Source: Monodelphis domestica
Lineage: Eukaryota > Chordata > Mammalia > Didelphimorphia > Didelphidae
Assembly: GCF_027887165.1 (NCBI RefSeq)
Contig: NC_077229.1
Coordinates: 345,321,380-345,385,379, forward strand
Reading direction: 5' to 3'
DNA: 64,000 nt
Part shown: positions 12,240-23,344 of the stretch, in pieces
How the letters are laid out: each line of letters starts with the position of its first letter
Position numbering within the stretch: the stretch's first letter is position 1
Notes under the pieces: generated by a model
Seen by the model: only the letters and a program-made list of their open reading frames with translations
The model's database searches: none
Told to the model about the DNA's origin: nothing
Translations under genes and position numbers: made by a program

Positions 12240-12400
12240 AAGCCTTAGAGAGATGACCTAGAAGGCCAGCCAAATAACTTGCCTATGGCCACCCAGCTAA
12301 GATGTGTCCAAGGCAAGACTTGAACCCAAGTCTATCTTACTCAGGATTGCTGTCTATCCACCATGCCATCCGGTGCCTCACTCTTTTTGGAAGAGAAGCT
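12240..12400 (-). mobile_element. MIR/CORE-SINE fragment
   Basis: Antisense pattern: 'aacttgcctatggccacccagctaagatg ... caagacttgaacccaagtctatctta ... tatccaccatgccatccggtgcc'. Confidence 0.65.
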
Positions 12401-13139
12401 GTTATGCTGGTAGATATAAAAGGAGCAGAAAACATGTTCTAAGGAACACAAGGCATTCACCCTTAATTTAAGGAGAAAACACATTTACATCAGTAATAAT
12501 AGAGAACACAAACAAGTCTATATTGTCCTGATGTTATGTAAATATAAAGGGTTGAGGTCATAATAAGCGTTGTGAGAGATTTTTCAGGGAAATCTCCTTG
12601 GAAATATGCAGGGGATTCATGTTCCACTCCAATCCTTTCCTAGAGCTTGGTCCCCTCCAATCCTTGAGGATTGGCCTCATTCTGGGATTTCTTTTCATTC
12701 TGCTGTTGTACATTTACGTACAATTTCTTCCCCACATCCATTAAAGGAGTAGCCTGGGCTATCCCTCATCTTCCTGAATGTTAATGTTCGTCATGAGGCA
12801 AAGCAAAAAACGGGATTACATCATATATCTAGGCCCCCTTCCAGACCTTCTGAGTCCTTAAATTCTCTTGGCAATACACATTAGAAAAAAAAAAAACAAC
12901 CCAAAACCCAATTAAAAAATAACTTGTGGTAGAATAATGCATAGATGACATTTTATTTGCCTAGAGACCTTTTAGTGGAATAGATTATTAAACATGCAAA
13001 AGCAGTACCATTGAGGGTAGACTAGATTTATTTCTTTGTCTTAGTGTAATTAAGTCAAGTAAGCTTGTTGAAAAATAGAATTTTGCAAATTTTATACATA
13101 ATTTACTATCACACATTCATTTTCAACTCATCTCTGAGG
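12401..13139. other. unassigned intronic sequence
   Basis: No gene recognised. 12,920-13,130 is AT-rich unique sequence. Confidence 0.4.
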
Positions 13140-13352
13140 AGCCTTACGATATCACTGCAAGGTTAAGTCCCTTAGGGCAAGCCGCTTAACATCCATTTGC
13201 CTCAATTTCCTCAACTGTAAAATGGGGTTAATAATAGCATCGACTTTTTAATAATATTGTTGTGAGGCTTAAAGAGAGGATGTTTTCAAAGCACTTAGTT
13301 AGGTGCCTGGCACATAGCAAGCACTGTACAAATGCTCACTCCCTTCCCCTTC
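13140..13352 (+). mobile_element. MIR-like SINE
   Basis: 'ggcaagccgcttaacatccatttgcctcaatttcctcaactgtaaaatggggtta ... gttgtgaggcttaaag ... gtgcctggcacatagcaagcactgtacaaatgct' follows the MIR core and 3' end. Confidence 0.85.
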
Positions 13353-13904
13353 CCCCCAGTCCAAGGCAATTTGCATGGACCATAATTAGCACCACAAGAA
13401 TGGAAAAGGATTAAAAGGAAGTTTTTTTGTTTTTTTTTATTCTAAGTCACAGAACAAGTTGAGCTCAGGAAATGCAGGGAAAATCAATGGAGATCAAAAG
13501 TCAGATTTAACAAAAGCCTGAAGGCTTCTGCTAGTTGTGACCCAAATAGCAGTTTCATTTCTGCACAGAATCAGCAAATGGGAGCAGAAAGACGAAGCCC
13601 AGAAGGCCAGTGTCACAGGATCTCAGTGGGGTAAAAGGTGGAAGAATACTGGAAAGGCAGAGTGGGGCTAGGTTAGGAAGGGCTTTCAATGCCATAAATT
13701 TTTACGGTTGTTCTTGGAGATGAGGCAGGGGAGCATCACTGTTGTTTATTGAGATAATGGAGATTTGACAGTAGAAAATATACTCTGGGCTCACTGGCCT
13801 ACCTATGGAAGAAAACCATAAACTGGGAGCTTTTTCTGAGAAAGATCTAAATCCTCAAGAAGACAGATGTGTAAGTGAAGCTGTCTCATTTTCACTTCTC
13901 TTGT

Positions 13905-14110
13905 GTACCACTCTGTGGCACAGTATCCAGAGAATTGTACTTGAGGCTAGGAAGACGTATTCACATCCTGCCATAGGTACTTACTGATCCTGAGACTTGG
14001 GTAATTCACTTAATCTCTCTAATTCTCAATTGTCTCATCTGCAAAATGGGAATAATACTAACATAGACCTTGTCAGATGTTTTAAGGATCACATGAGGGT
14101 TTTGAAGACT
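13905..14110 (+). mobile_element. MIR/CORE-SINE
   Basis: 'ttgtacttgaggctaggaagacgtattcacatcc ... cacttaatctctctaattctcaattgtctcatctgcaaaatggg' followed by 'ttttaaggatcacatgag'. It lies about 240 bases before the MARVEL exon. Confidence 0.7.
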
Positions 14111-14352
14111 TTTTATTGATAATATAAAATAGATTTATTTTAATTTATAAATAAATTTCATTGTTTTGCTTTTATATTATATATGAAAACATAGATATTA
14201 TGTTCTTTAATATTACTATAAAGCCTTTATGCGGAATATAAAGCTGTTATAGTTAGATAGGAGTCATGGGAGAATGGGGGGAGCCCCTAGTTCCAGCTGT
14301 TTCTCAGACTGATCTTGTTAAAGCCTTTTCCTGTTTCTCTGAGTTTTTCCAG

Positions 14353-14960
14353 GTCTCCTGCAGCTGGGGGAGCTGAGCCTCAGCCTTCTGGTGCTCATTT
14401 GTGCTGCTTCTGCACTGAGCACCTCCACTGGCTTCTTCGGTCTGGGAGGGATGCGAGGCTCGCCTTTCTTTGTCCTGGGCTATGCTATGAATGGGTTTCC
14501 AGGACACGGAATCTCACAGCTGGCTGAGCTGGACCTCCAATACGCCAGGATGAAGCTGCCCTCTGGGTACTGCATGGTGGGGGTCAGCTGTTTGTTGCTC
14601 TGCCTGGCTCTGGCTTTCCTCATCCTTGGCTGTTCCACGTCTGTCCCAGAAGCCAGGATGCTCCTTGGGGTGGAGCTGGTCACCGATGTCCTGGGGGTGC
14701 TGGCCTGCATGCTGGCCACTGGACTGTACATTCATGCCATTCAATCTGCCAATGCCTCAGAGGGGTGCAAGCGGAGGGAGGCCATCTACAGGAGCGCTGG
14801 ATACACCTCCATGTCCTGTGACATCCTTGGGACCGAAGTGGCAGCCTGTATGTTTGCCCTCTTGTTGATGATGGTGTATTTTTCAGGGATGGTTTATGTG
14901 GGGCTTTTGCTAAGAAAACAGCCCTCTCCGAAGGCTGATAGGCAACCCCAGACCCCTTGA
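14353..14960 (+). CDS. MARVELD3-like gene, terminal coding exon (MARVEL domain)
   Basis: The exon begins after 'tttttccag' with GT, completing a Gly codon from the exon at 6416-6582, and runs 201 whole sense codons to TGA at 14958. The frame is fully open. It encodes four hydrophobic helices in the MARVEL arrangement: LSLSLLVLICAASAL, then GYCMVGVSCLLLCLALAFL, then a third around VLGVLACMLATGLYI, and a fourth around AACMFALLLMMVYFSGM. Landmarks shared with MARVELD3 as I know it are a Q-x-x-E start to helix 1, an LDxQ...MKLP block before helix 2, and a second extracellular loop with CKRREAIYRSAGY and a further Cys (an RQALYQSKGY-like stretch in MARVELD3). A possible glycosylation site NAS lies in that loop. 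The short tail (RKQPSPKADRQPQTP) differs from MARVELD3. The family is found at tight junctions and affects MAPK/JNK signalling; that role here is inferred. An AG 11 bases downstream would shift the frame. No repeats lie in the exon and no disabling change is seen. Confidence 0.88.
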
Positions 14961-14977
14961 AATTTAGAAAATAGGAC

Positions 14978-15072
14978 CTGATCCAGGAAGGATTTGAAAG
15001 GCTATCTAGGCTGACCCCAGGGTTTTAGTCAGGAAACTGATACCCCCAGAAGTGATTGGCCCAAGGTGCCTC
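14978..15072 (-). mobile_element. MIR-like fragment in the 3'UTR region
   Basis: 'ggatttgaaaggctatctaggctgaccccagggttttagtcaggaaactgatacccccagaagtgattggcccaagg' resembles antisense MIR. It starts 18 bases after the MARVEL gene stop codon. Confidence 0.5.
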
Positions 15073-15149
15073 AGAACCTGGTCCTGTGTCTCCAAATGGA
15101 TCTACTTCACTTCACTGTTATCTCCAGGTTTATCAGAAGACAGCCAATT

Positions 15150-15385
15150 TCCAGTTAACAATCATTTATTGAATGTGCCAAGCACTGTGCCAGTCTCTAG
15201 AAATACAAACGAATATGGCCTTGGACAAGCCATTGGGCTTTTTTCCCATTTCCCATTTCATTTTTCCCATTTGTAAAATGAGAGGCTTGTGCTAGATGAC
15301 TTCCAGGCACTCTCAGGTCTAAATCTCTGGCGGATGGAATAAGCCCTGCCTTCAAGGTGCTTACATTCCCCTGGGAAGAAAAAAA
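15150..15385 (-). mobile_element. L2 3' end (-) interrupted by a MIR-like insert (+)
   Basis: 15,150-15,212 ('aacaatcatttattgaatgtgccaagcactgtgccag') and 15,338-15,385 ('aagccctgccttcaaggtgcttacattcccctggg') are consecutive parts of antisense L2. Between them sits 'ccttggacaagccattggg ... atttgtaaaatgagaggcttgtgctagatgacttcc', a MIR in plus orientation. Confidence 0.65.
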
Positions 15386-16689
15386 AAACCATGCATAGGT
15401 AATAGAATACAAACTACTATATATAGACAGTAATTACAGAGTGGGGGCACTAACTGGGAGAAGCCAAACAAGATATTTGCCAGCAGGTAATGGGTTTTCC
15501 AATTGTATATTTGAAGGCTTGGCTTCCATATTTACTAAAAATACTACAGACTTCCCTGTAAATGAATTACTCTCCAGCATGTGTTGTTTCATCGACAGGG
15601 GAAATGAGTTTAAAGAAAAGGAATTGTTTCTCCACCTGGAGAATGTACATGGATGACTGTTGTCATCCAGGTGTTGTTGGACATTCATTTGAGAAAACAA
15701 GAAATTGCCTTTTGGGATGAGCGTGCTCTACAGACTATGCTTTGCAATGTGTAATTTTCTCGCAATCACTTTATTGGGCCAGATGAATATAGAGCATTGT
15801 GTCAGAGAAAGAATTTAGCTCATGCTCCTTCCACATAATTCTGGTAAATAACATCCCGGACAATGAGACTCTGTCCCAAACACTGGGCAACTTCTTTCCA
15901 TCAGCGTGCCAGGCCTGGGTGGGGTGCATACCAACATGTTAGAAGAAAGCTTGGCTCGGGAGAACAGCAGCACCTGAGTGTTATGAGGAATGCCAGAGAG
16001 TTAGGAGGAGAGGTGGGAAGGACCTGAAAATGGCGCTAGATGCCAGGGACTCTAAGGGGAACGCTAAACCCAGCAGAGCCCGGTTTGTAACACGATGCAC
16101 CCTTTCCCATGGATGTTGCTGGCTCTGCTAACTTCTCCACTCCACTCCCTGGGACACATGTGTTTGGATTATGGGTAGGGTGGGGGCGTACCTGAAACAA
16201 TAGCACTCTTAAGCCATGATGCTTGGGCCAAAACAAAGGATAGTTTCCAGATGTGAGACCTCACATCCCCGCCAGCCCCAGCAAGGCTGCCTATTTGAAC
16301 AAAGGGATGGTAAATATTCAGGGCGCCCCAGTATCCAAGGAAGAGTGGGAGCCTGCCAAGACAGGGAGTGCAGATGTGTGCAGAGTGGATGTCCAAATGA
16401 GAGGTAGAGCAGAGAAAGAGTAAGCTTGTGCTCTATGCTTCTATACTGATGTATCGAAGGACAACAAAAATGTTCTGGAGGCGGCTGCAGGCTTTGCTAA
16501 GGATATTCATTGACCTGCATAAAATGGTAGGTCTACATGAAGATGGGAGGTTAAGCAAGACTTTGCTTCCATTTTCCCAGTTCTCTCCATTCCCAGATCA
16601 CATCAGAGATAGTTTATTGTTTCCAGGAAATCATTTGGAGATGAAGACATCCTTAAGACATAGAATGATAGAGCCTTAACCATTGAATG
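15386..16689. other. unassigned unique sequence
   Basis: No repeat recognised. It may include 3'UTR of the MARVELD3-like gene; I found no AATAAA between 14,961 and 17,800 (the first is at 17,822). Small open frames show no family features. Confidence 0.4.
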
Positions 16690-16870
16690 GGAAGACACAT
16701 AATCTAAATTTCAGAGCTAGAAAGGATCTTCAGTACCATTGGGGTCAATGTTCCCATTTTACAGATGAGAAAATTGAGGCCCAAAGAAATGAAATTATCT
16801 CACATGTCCCACAGTGAATTCACCAGGAGTATAATAAGTCTCTTCATTCCTAGTCTAATACTTTCCTACT
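16690..16870 (-). mobile_element. MIR-like SINE
   Basis: 'cattttacagatgagaaaattgaggcccaaagaaatgaaatta' is a clear antisense MIR core. Confidence 0.75.
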
Positions 16871-17315
16871 AAACAGAGGAGCAAAACAAGGGTCTAAAAG
16901 GACCAGTCCTGCAACTGATCCCCTTTATAGGCAGAGAACAAAGAGAGGGAGAGGGAGGACAGGCAAAGATCATCCAATGGTCCATCCCTCAAATTTGTAG
17001 GAGGTGAGGCAGATGCCTGGAAAGCTGCTCTGCTTGAGGACCCACAAGCCTCAGTTTTAAATATTAGCTACAGGGCATGACAACAGAAGAGGAGAGAGCC
17101 CAAGAACTGATGAAGGTAGAGATGATTCTTGAACCTCAGGTTTCTGAAGGATCGGCTAAAACAGAGTTCTTGATTTTCTAAACTCCCAGAGGTATAGCAA
17201 GAGCTCCTTCACCAAAGATTAAACCTGTAGTCTCAAGCAGATACAGTAAAAGAGATGTAATTTGGAGAAACAAAATCTAGAGTAGACCTTTGCTACCACC
17301 ATGTTAAGGCAGCTA
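16871..17315. other. unassigned sequence
   Basis: No gene or repeat recognised. Confidence 0.4.
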
Positions 17316-17572
17316 AGTGGTGTGCTAGACAGTGTGTGGAGTATTTCATTACATACAACAGGGTGCTGGATTTGGAGTCAGGAAGACTCAACTTGAATTC
17401 AAATATTTTGATCTCAGACACTCGCTTGGACTAGACCCTGGACAAGTCATGTAATCCTACTTGCCTCAGTTTCCTCATCTGTAAAATGAGCTGGAGAAGA
17501 AAATGGTAAACCACCCCAGCATCTTGGTCAAGAAAATTCCAAATGGGTTGACTGAGCAGTAAGTAGCAGCAG
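17316..17572 (+). mobile_element. MAR1-type CORE-SINE with RTE-like tail
   Basis: 'gctggatttggagtcaggaagactcaacttgaattcaaat' head and core are followed by 'gtaaaatgagctggagaagaaaatggtaaaccaccccagcatcttggtcaagaaaattccaaatgggttgactgagcag', the RTE-derived tail. Confidence 0.85.
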
Positions 17573-18129
17573 CCACCGTGTTATTCAGACTGTAGAGCTC
17601 TGAAATTTCCCTCAGAAAAGGAAGTCTTTTCTTATAACAACTCCTAGCTTGTTTTCCTTTTAAGGGGAAATTAAAATCCTCAGAGTAATACTATTAGCTG
17701 GGAGCATTGTATAGGGCCTGGGAGGGAAGGCAGAGTTCACTAAAGAGGGAAGAGAATTGGATAAATTCTTTATAGGGTACTAGAGGCCCCTTATACATTT
17801 TCTGTATTTTCTACTGGGTCAAATAAAGACACTGCTACCTGGAATGCCCCTATTGAGGGATGCTCTTCCAACATCTGTGGAGAGTTATAATCAATGTATC
17901 GTCTGAGGTTCTTAGCCTAAATGGGGAAAGAGGGTACAAGGGGTGGGGTGGCAGGGAAGGGATCGAAAGATAAGACTATTGAGAGGCTCCCAAGCTTCAA
18001 ACCCCATCTATGAAAGCCCAGAGCTTGCAAATTGGAGCATATAAAAGAGGAAACTCAAGGAGAGAGATGTCAGATGTTTTAGAAATGATACACAGCCAGA
18101 ATTCAGTCAGGTCTCCGAAATCTGACGCC
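17573..18129. other. unassigned sequence; AATAAA at 17822
   Basis: No gene recognised. AATAAA at 17822-17827 is the first downstream of the MARVEL stop codon; its use as a poly(A) signal is unproven. Confidence 0.35.
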
Positions 18130-18345
18130 AAAATCAGTGTCCCTTCCATTTCAATATCATGCTTCATGTTATAAAGAAATGGAGGCTCATGAGGTGAAGT
18201 GATTTGTCCAAGCTCACCCAGCTGCTCAGTGGCAGACTCCAAGGAATGAATAAAGCATTTATTAAGCACAGGAAAGAATTGTGCTCAGTTTTGGGGAAAT
18301 AAATAGACTTATACCTAGGGCTTCCACTCTAAGTCAGCATCTCAC
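18130..18345 (-). mobile_element. MIR-like fragment and L2 fragment
   Basis: 'gaggctcatgaggtgaagtgatttgtccaagctcacccagctgctcagtggcagactcc' is antisense MIR; 'aataaagcatttattaagcacaggaaagaattgtgctcagttttgggg' resembles antisense L2. Confidence 0.6.
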
Positions 18346-18488
18346 AGAAACTCTAAAGAAGTACTTTCCAGACCTTTTGAGTTCATGGCCAGTTCTGCAT
18401 CCATTTTTAATTCCCAGGAGATCCCATCCTCCCCACTGACACCAGCCTAGAGGTGGGAATGCAGACACAATGTAAAATGTTTGCCCTA

Positions 18489-18692
18489 GGGGGCAGCTGG
18501 GTGGCTCAGTGGATTGAGAACCAGTCCCAGAGATTGGAAGTTCTGGGTTCAAATATGACCTCAGATACTTCCTAGCTATGTGACCCTGGGCAAGTCACGT
18601 AACCCCCATTGCCTAGCTCTTACCACTCTTCTCTCTTGGAACCAAGACACACTATTAAGGGTAAATAAATAAATATAAAATAAAAGGATCAC
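18489..18692 (+). mobile_element. tRNA-derived SINE
   Basis: 'gggggcagctgggtggctcagtggattgagaaccagtcccagag' to 'cttggaaccaagacacactattaagg' and an AAATA-rich tail. Confidence 0.9.
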
Positions 18693-18849
18693 CCTATAAC
18701 GGCACTTCACAGAACATGCTTAAAAGAAAAACAAACTAATGTGGAATAATAGTGACATAAAGAACCTTAGATTTTATTAAAAAAAGAAAGAAAGAAAAGA
18801 AAACCAATTCATGTGATTAAAAGCAGAACTGTGTACTTGGATTGATCCT

Positions 18850-19042
18850 GCCAGGGTCAGGTGGTGTTGCAGGCAGACTGCTTGATTTGGACTCTGTACA
18901 CCTGGGTTCAATTTCTGGCCCTGCCTCTTCCTGACTGCGTGACTTTGGACAAGTCACCTTGTCTCTGGGCTGGTTTCCTTCTCTTGAAAATGAAGGGGTG
19001 CACAAATGATTTCTGAGGTCTCTCCAGCTTTTAACCAACGAT
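18850..19042 (+). mobile_element. MIR-like SINE
   Basis: 'caggcagactgcttgatttggactctgtacacctgggttcaatttctggccctgcc ... ctgcgtgactttggacaagtcacc' is a good MIR head and core. Confidence 0.8.
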
Positions 19043-20396
19043 GAATCCAAAGAGCTCTCTGTAAATCCCTGCTAAATGAGACAGCCTGTTATGGAACAAG
19101 CCAAAGGGACTGACTTCATCACCTCTGCCCATCCTTCCCTGAATAAGGGCTGTGCCAAGGAGGAGATAGTGAGCCATCGCAACTGTCCAATGGGCATTAG
19201 TTTGGGGGCCTGATAGGGTTTTATTTCACCCATTTATATATTTCCACTCCAAATTTGTCCTCTCTCTGAAAATGCCGTGTGAGATCAGAGACTACTTAGC
19301 ATCTCCCTCTTCCCAGGAAATGAGGCTTTAAAAAATCTTTTTGGAAGGTAAACTGACCTTTGAGAAGACCGAGTACAATCCATTCCAACATATACATTAT
19401 CCGGCATTTCTGGGTAAGCTGCATTAGTCAGACCTACTTTGGATCCCAAGCAGTAAAACGTCTCCTGTCTGTATATCATTTTTACCAGAACCCTTGTCCT
19501 CATTAAAAGTGTTCCCAGTTTTTAACGTAAGAATTGAAAGGAGCAAGAGGTAATGAATCCCCTTCTGTTAGTGACAGACAAAGGACTGAGGAAATATTGA
19601 TGCTTTAATTTCCCAGGAGGGGGGTGGGGGCTTGCAGCATCCATTTGTGACCACCAAGGCAGAGGGAAGGGCCCCCCTTGTTTCACCACTTACCCTTCAC
19701 ATCCAAGGAGGGAGGAGGGAAAGGGAGCCAGAGAGCAGCAATGGTTCACTCCTTCCAAGTGAAAGACAAGAGGGCTTAGATCTGAGCCCTGCTTTCAAGG
19801 GATGGTCTTGGGTGTCCATGGCCAAGCTGTCGCAGACCTCCCTCCAAAGCCCACACATCTTAAAAAAACCAAACCAAACCAAACTGGCCGACTTTTGTAA
19901 ATAATCAAGGAAGAGGTCATTAAAGTCATTCTGAGGCTCGGCTCTGCCATGCGGCAGGCAGGCGTTGGACTGTAGTCTCTGCCAAACCCAAATTACAGAG
20001 TGTGGCACGCTGGCTGGCCCTATTTATTCTTCATGCTTTCTTCCCAAAAGCCCTTTGTGTCCAGTTTATTTCAGGGGTGTCAAAAAGGTGTGCTTCTAAT
20101 TCCAGGTCTTTTCAGTTCTATTTATAACATTAAAATTCAGGCACATACCGGTAACATGCAACCTGTTGGCATTATTATATTTTAAGGCAGTAATTGGCCT
20201 GCCTAACCCAACTTCCTGCTTCTTTGAAGTTATAATTCATAGCCTGTCACAGAGCAGCCCCTACAGTTTTCAATACCAACCGCCCGCACCAACATTGTTT
20301 CCAAATCTACTCCGTAGGTAGGAAAACTGATTAAAGATTCCCAAAATGCCAATATAGGTCCATGCTTTAGAGTGATTTTTGCCATTTGCAGTAGAG
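19043..20396. other. unique non-coding sequence, possible conserved element(s)
   Basis: This is one of the longest stretches (1.35 kb) free of recognised repeats. It has balanced composition, especially 19,900-20,390. No splice-bounded open frame with family features was seen. It would be a place to look for a regulatory element. Confidence 0.35.
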
Positions 20397-20569
20397 GAGG
20401 CAGCTGGGTGGCTCAGTGGATTGAGAGCCAGGGCTAAAGATGGGAGGTCCTGGGTTCAAATCTGACCTCAGATACTTCCCAGCTGTGTGACCTGGGCAAG
20501 TCACTTAACTCTCATTCCACTCTTCTGCCCTGGAATCAATATTGATTCCAAGATGGAAGGTAAAGGCTT

Positions 20570-20572
<3 letters not shown>
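20397..20572 (+). mobile_element. tRNA-derived SINE
   Basis: 'aggcagctgggtggctcagtggattgagagccagggctaaag' to 'atcaatattgattccaagatggaaggtaaaggctta'. Near full length. Confidence 0.9.

Positions 20573-20634
<62 letters not shown>
20573..20634. repeat. (GA)n microsatellite
   Basis: About 30 uninterrupted GA units growing from the tail of the preceding SINE. Confidence 0.95.
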
Positions 20635-20640
<6 letters not shown>

Positions 20641-21809
20641 TCCCTCTTACTTCCTTATCTTGTGCCTATCTTGGTTCACTCTTCCCATAAATCACCCAGA
20701 GAGGACACACCAAACCCTCCCCTTATCCCTGCTCTTCTAAACCCAACAGAAGCCCTTCTGGGAGAGAACAGCACGAGGCTCCATGGGATTGGAGGGAAGA
20801 GGGAGTCCTTCCCTTTTTTCCAGTTTTCACCAGGTTAGCTGTCTTTAGATTTTCTAAACTCCTTGTAGGCTCTCCTGTGCTACAGGAAACAGATGGTGTC
20901 ACTCGAGTTAGGAGAGGAAAGATTCTTTATGAATGTTGATATAAATTCCACTGTCTATGGGTCTAGAATATGACCCTAATCCAGACTCCTAATTCCCTTG
21001 TGGTTTGGGTCTGTGTGAGACCTGCAAACCTTTTGCAGAAAATTATAAAAGATAGTATAAACTGTCTGGCTGTTTCCAGCTACCTACCCTGTTTCCTTAA
21101 CAAAATGATAAACAAGGAAGGAGTGAGATTGTGTCTTATTCATGTCACAGCCCTTAGCATGATGCTTCCATGCAGCAGACAAACTTCTGGTTGCCTGTTG
21201 ATGGACAGAACAGTCAATGGCATGAAATGGGGTCCAGCCATATCTTATTTATCTCTGGATCCTTCCCACATTCCCTCCCCCAGTGAAGAACATGGATGGT
21301 ATCTCAGAGGTGTGTATCGATGAATAAAGCGGTTTTCTATTTTAAACAGAATCTGGAAGCACACTCTCATGGAAACCATAATGCTTGCTCTCCATGGGCC
21401 AAATGATGTCATGTGGAATAGTATTTATTATTATTATTAAAGCAATTTCAATTATTTTGAATGGGAAAAGTCAAAGTTTACTCTCATTTTCATGGGTTCC
21501 AAAGGAGACTGGCCTCTATGCAATATTTGATAATCTTCCTCTGCCCCCTTGTGGCTTCAGGCTGAAGGGGGACATCATGGAGGTCTAATTACATCACTGA
21601 TTTTTCCTTTTCCTCCTCCTGTTTTTATGATCCTCTTGCATTATTCCTTTTGAGAAATTTCCCACAAATTTCACATCTGTTGTCTAACAAAAGTTCCTAC
21701 TGTTAATTCTTCAGTGAACCTGAAAAAAAAAAAAAACATCTTCTGGGCTATTCCAGTTTAGAACACATGAAAGCAGGGAAATTGTATGTGGTAGGAGAAA
21801 CCCCCAAGG
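20635..21809. other. unassigned sequence
   Basis: No gene or clear repeat recognised, apart from a short (TTA)n at about 21,425. An open frame at 20,970-21,323 (117 codons) shows no domain or splice support. Confidence 0.4.
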
Positions 21810-21978
21810 TTTGGTGTTTGAAGTTTTGAGTTTGAATACTGGACCCTCTGTTTGATTTTCTCGTGATATCAAGAAATGCACTATGATCTTTCTGGGTCTC
21901 AGTTTCCTCATTTGTAAAATGAGGTGTGTGAGATAAACTGCGAGGCCCATCTAAGTTCTAGATCTTCCAAATCCTAGA
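21810..21978 (+). mobile_element. MIR-like SINE
   Basis: 'tctgggtctcagtttcctcatttgtaaaatgaggtgtgtgagataaactgcgaggcccatctaagttctaga' matches the MIR 3' half. Confidence 0.75.
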
Positions 21979-22109
21979 CAAAGTTTCAAAACGATGCCCT
22001 ATCTATGTTGCCATGACCTAGATCTTTGAGATTTTCTTGTCACATATCACATTTGGCTCATACATTCCTGTATGCCACAGAAAGGGATATTTTCTGGCTT
22101 TTAAAAACA

Positions 22110-22622
22110 CGCATTTGGAACCAGGAACATATTGTACACAGTAACAGCAATATTGTGGAATAATCAACTGTGACAGACATAGTTATCATTGGCAATACAA
22201 TGATCCAAGACAATTCTGAAGGACTTATGACAAAGAGTGCTAACCAGCTCCAGAGAAAGAACAGTTGGAGACAGTATGCAGATGAAAGCTTATGATTTTT
22301 CGCTTGTTGATTTGGGTTTGTGTTTGGGGGGTTTGGTTTATAAGATTACTCTCTTACAAAAATGAACAACATATTAATATGTTTTGTATATATGTATATA
22401 CAATTCCTTTATATACATACATATATATATATATATAATTTATGTATATATAAGCCAGATCAAATTGCCTGCCACCACTGGGAAGGGGAAGGGAAGGGAA
22501 GGAGGGAGATAAGTTTGATCATATAACTTAGGAAAACTTGAGTGGAAATTTGTTAATATATGTAATTGGTTAAAAAAAGGAAATATATTTTAAACAAGAA
22601 AATAAATAAAAATATGTATTTG
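22110..22622 (+). mobile_element. older LINE-1 3'UTR
   Basis: 'aacatattgtacacagtaacagcaatattgtggaat ... ctccagagaaagaacagttgga' is the L1 3'UTR pattern of an older subfamily also present at 35.8 and 44.7 kb. An internal AT microsatellite lies at about 22,385-22,450 and an A-rich end near 22,600. Confidence 0.75.
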
Positions 22623-22811
22623 TTTAAAATAATGTTAAACAGGATTCCTTGAATTTTGAGCATCATAGGCACCTGCCCGCCTTGTCTATCCATAGTCTTA
22701 ACTCTGGGCAAATTGGTTATGATGTTAATAGTTTTAAGAACACAGAAGACAAGGGAATGTGGTTTCAGAAGGACTAATGTGTCTAAAGTTGGGTGTAATC
22801 ATGATATAGGG

Positions 22812-23036
22812 CAGTGCTGGCAAAGGTTTTCGAGTTCGTGTGCCCAGAGGGAAACTTCGAGCTGCCTGTAAGGCCCCAGCATGACTCAAGAGAGCAGGGG
22901 GAAGAAGTGTTTGCTTTGGGTGGCTGGATAGAAGGGCAGAGCATGCAAAAAATGTCCTTGGGAGTTGGGAAGAGGGGGAACAGAGCAGCGCCTCTCTGCC
23001 AGGGTCAGCACATGGGCCAATACTTTGCCAACATTG
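22812..23036. mobile_element. complete non-autonomous hAT element (MITE)
   Basis: The 225-bp element starts CAGTGCTGGCAAAG and ends CTTTGCCAACATTG; the reversed end (CAATGTTGGCAAAG) matches the start at 12 of 14 positions. It is flanked by a perfect 8-bp duplication ATATAGGG at 22804-22811 and 23037-23044. CA..TG ends and 8-bp duplications are diagnostic of hAT elements (Charlie-like). It has no transposase frame and would have been moved in trans. Confidence 0.92.
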
Positions 23037-23044
23037 ATATAGGG

Positions 23045-23344
23045 TGTTGGGCCTAGGCTCCCTCTGTTGGCCAAAACAGAAAGAGTTATAGCTGGGTGGC
23101 ACAGCTTATGATACAAACTGAAGCAGGGAAATCAAATTGATAAATGTGTCAGAGCCCAGAAGAAAGCTGGAAATTAAAGGAAAAGAGACGGCACCTTCTT
23201 CATACAACCAAGGGAGTGGTGTTTAATGGGGAATTCAGTTGTCTATTGAGTAGCCAAGAAGTAGAGTAAGGAGTAAAATATTTATTCTTTGTAAAACTGA
23301 GTTAACTGAGTATGTCTACTTGCATGCCTATACTAATATTTATG
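23045..23344. other. unassigned sequence
   Basis: No gene or repeat recognised. Confidence 0.4.

Noticed and set aside
14304-14744. Minus-strand and alternative plus-strand frames over the MARVEL exon
   Set aside because: Shadows of the MARVEL exon, which has domain, splice and phase support.
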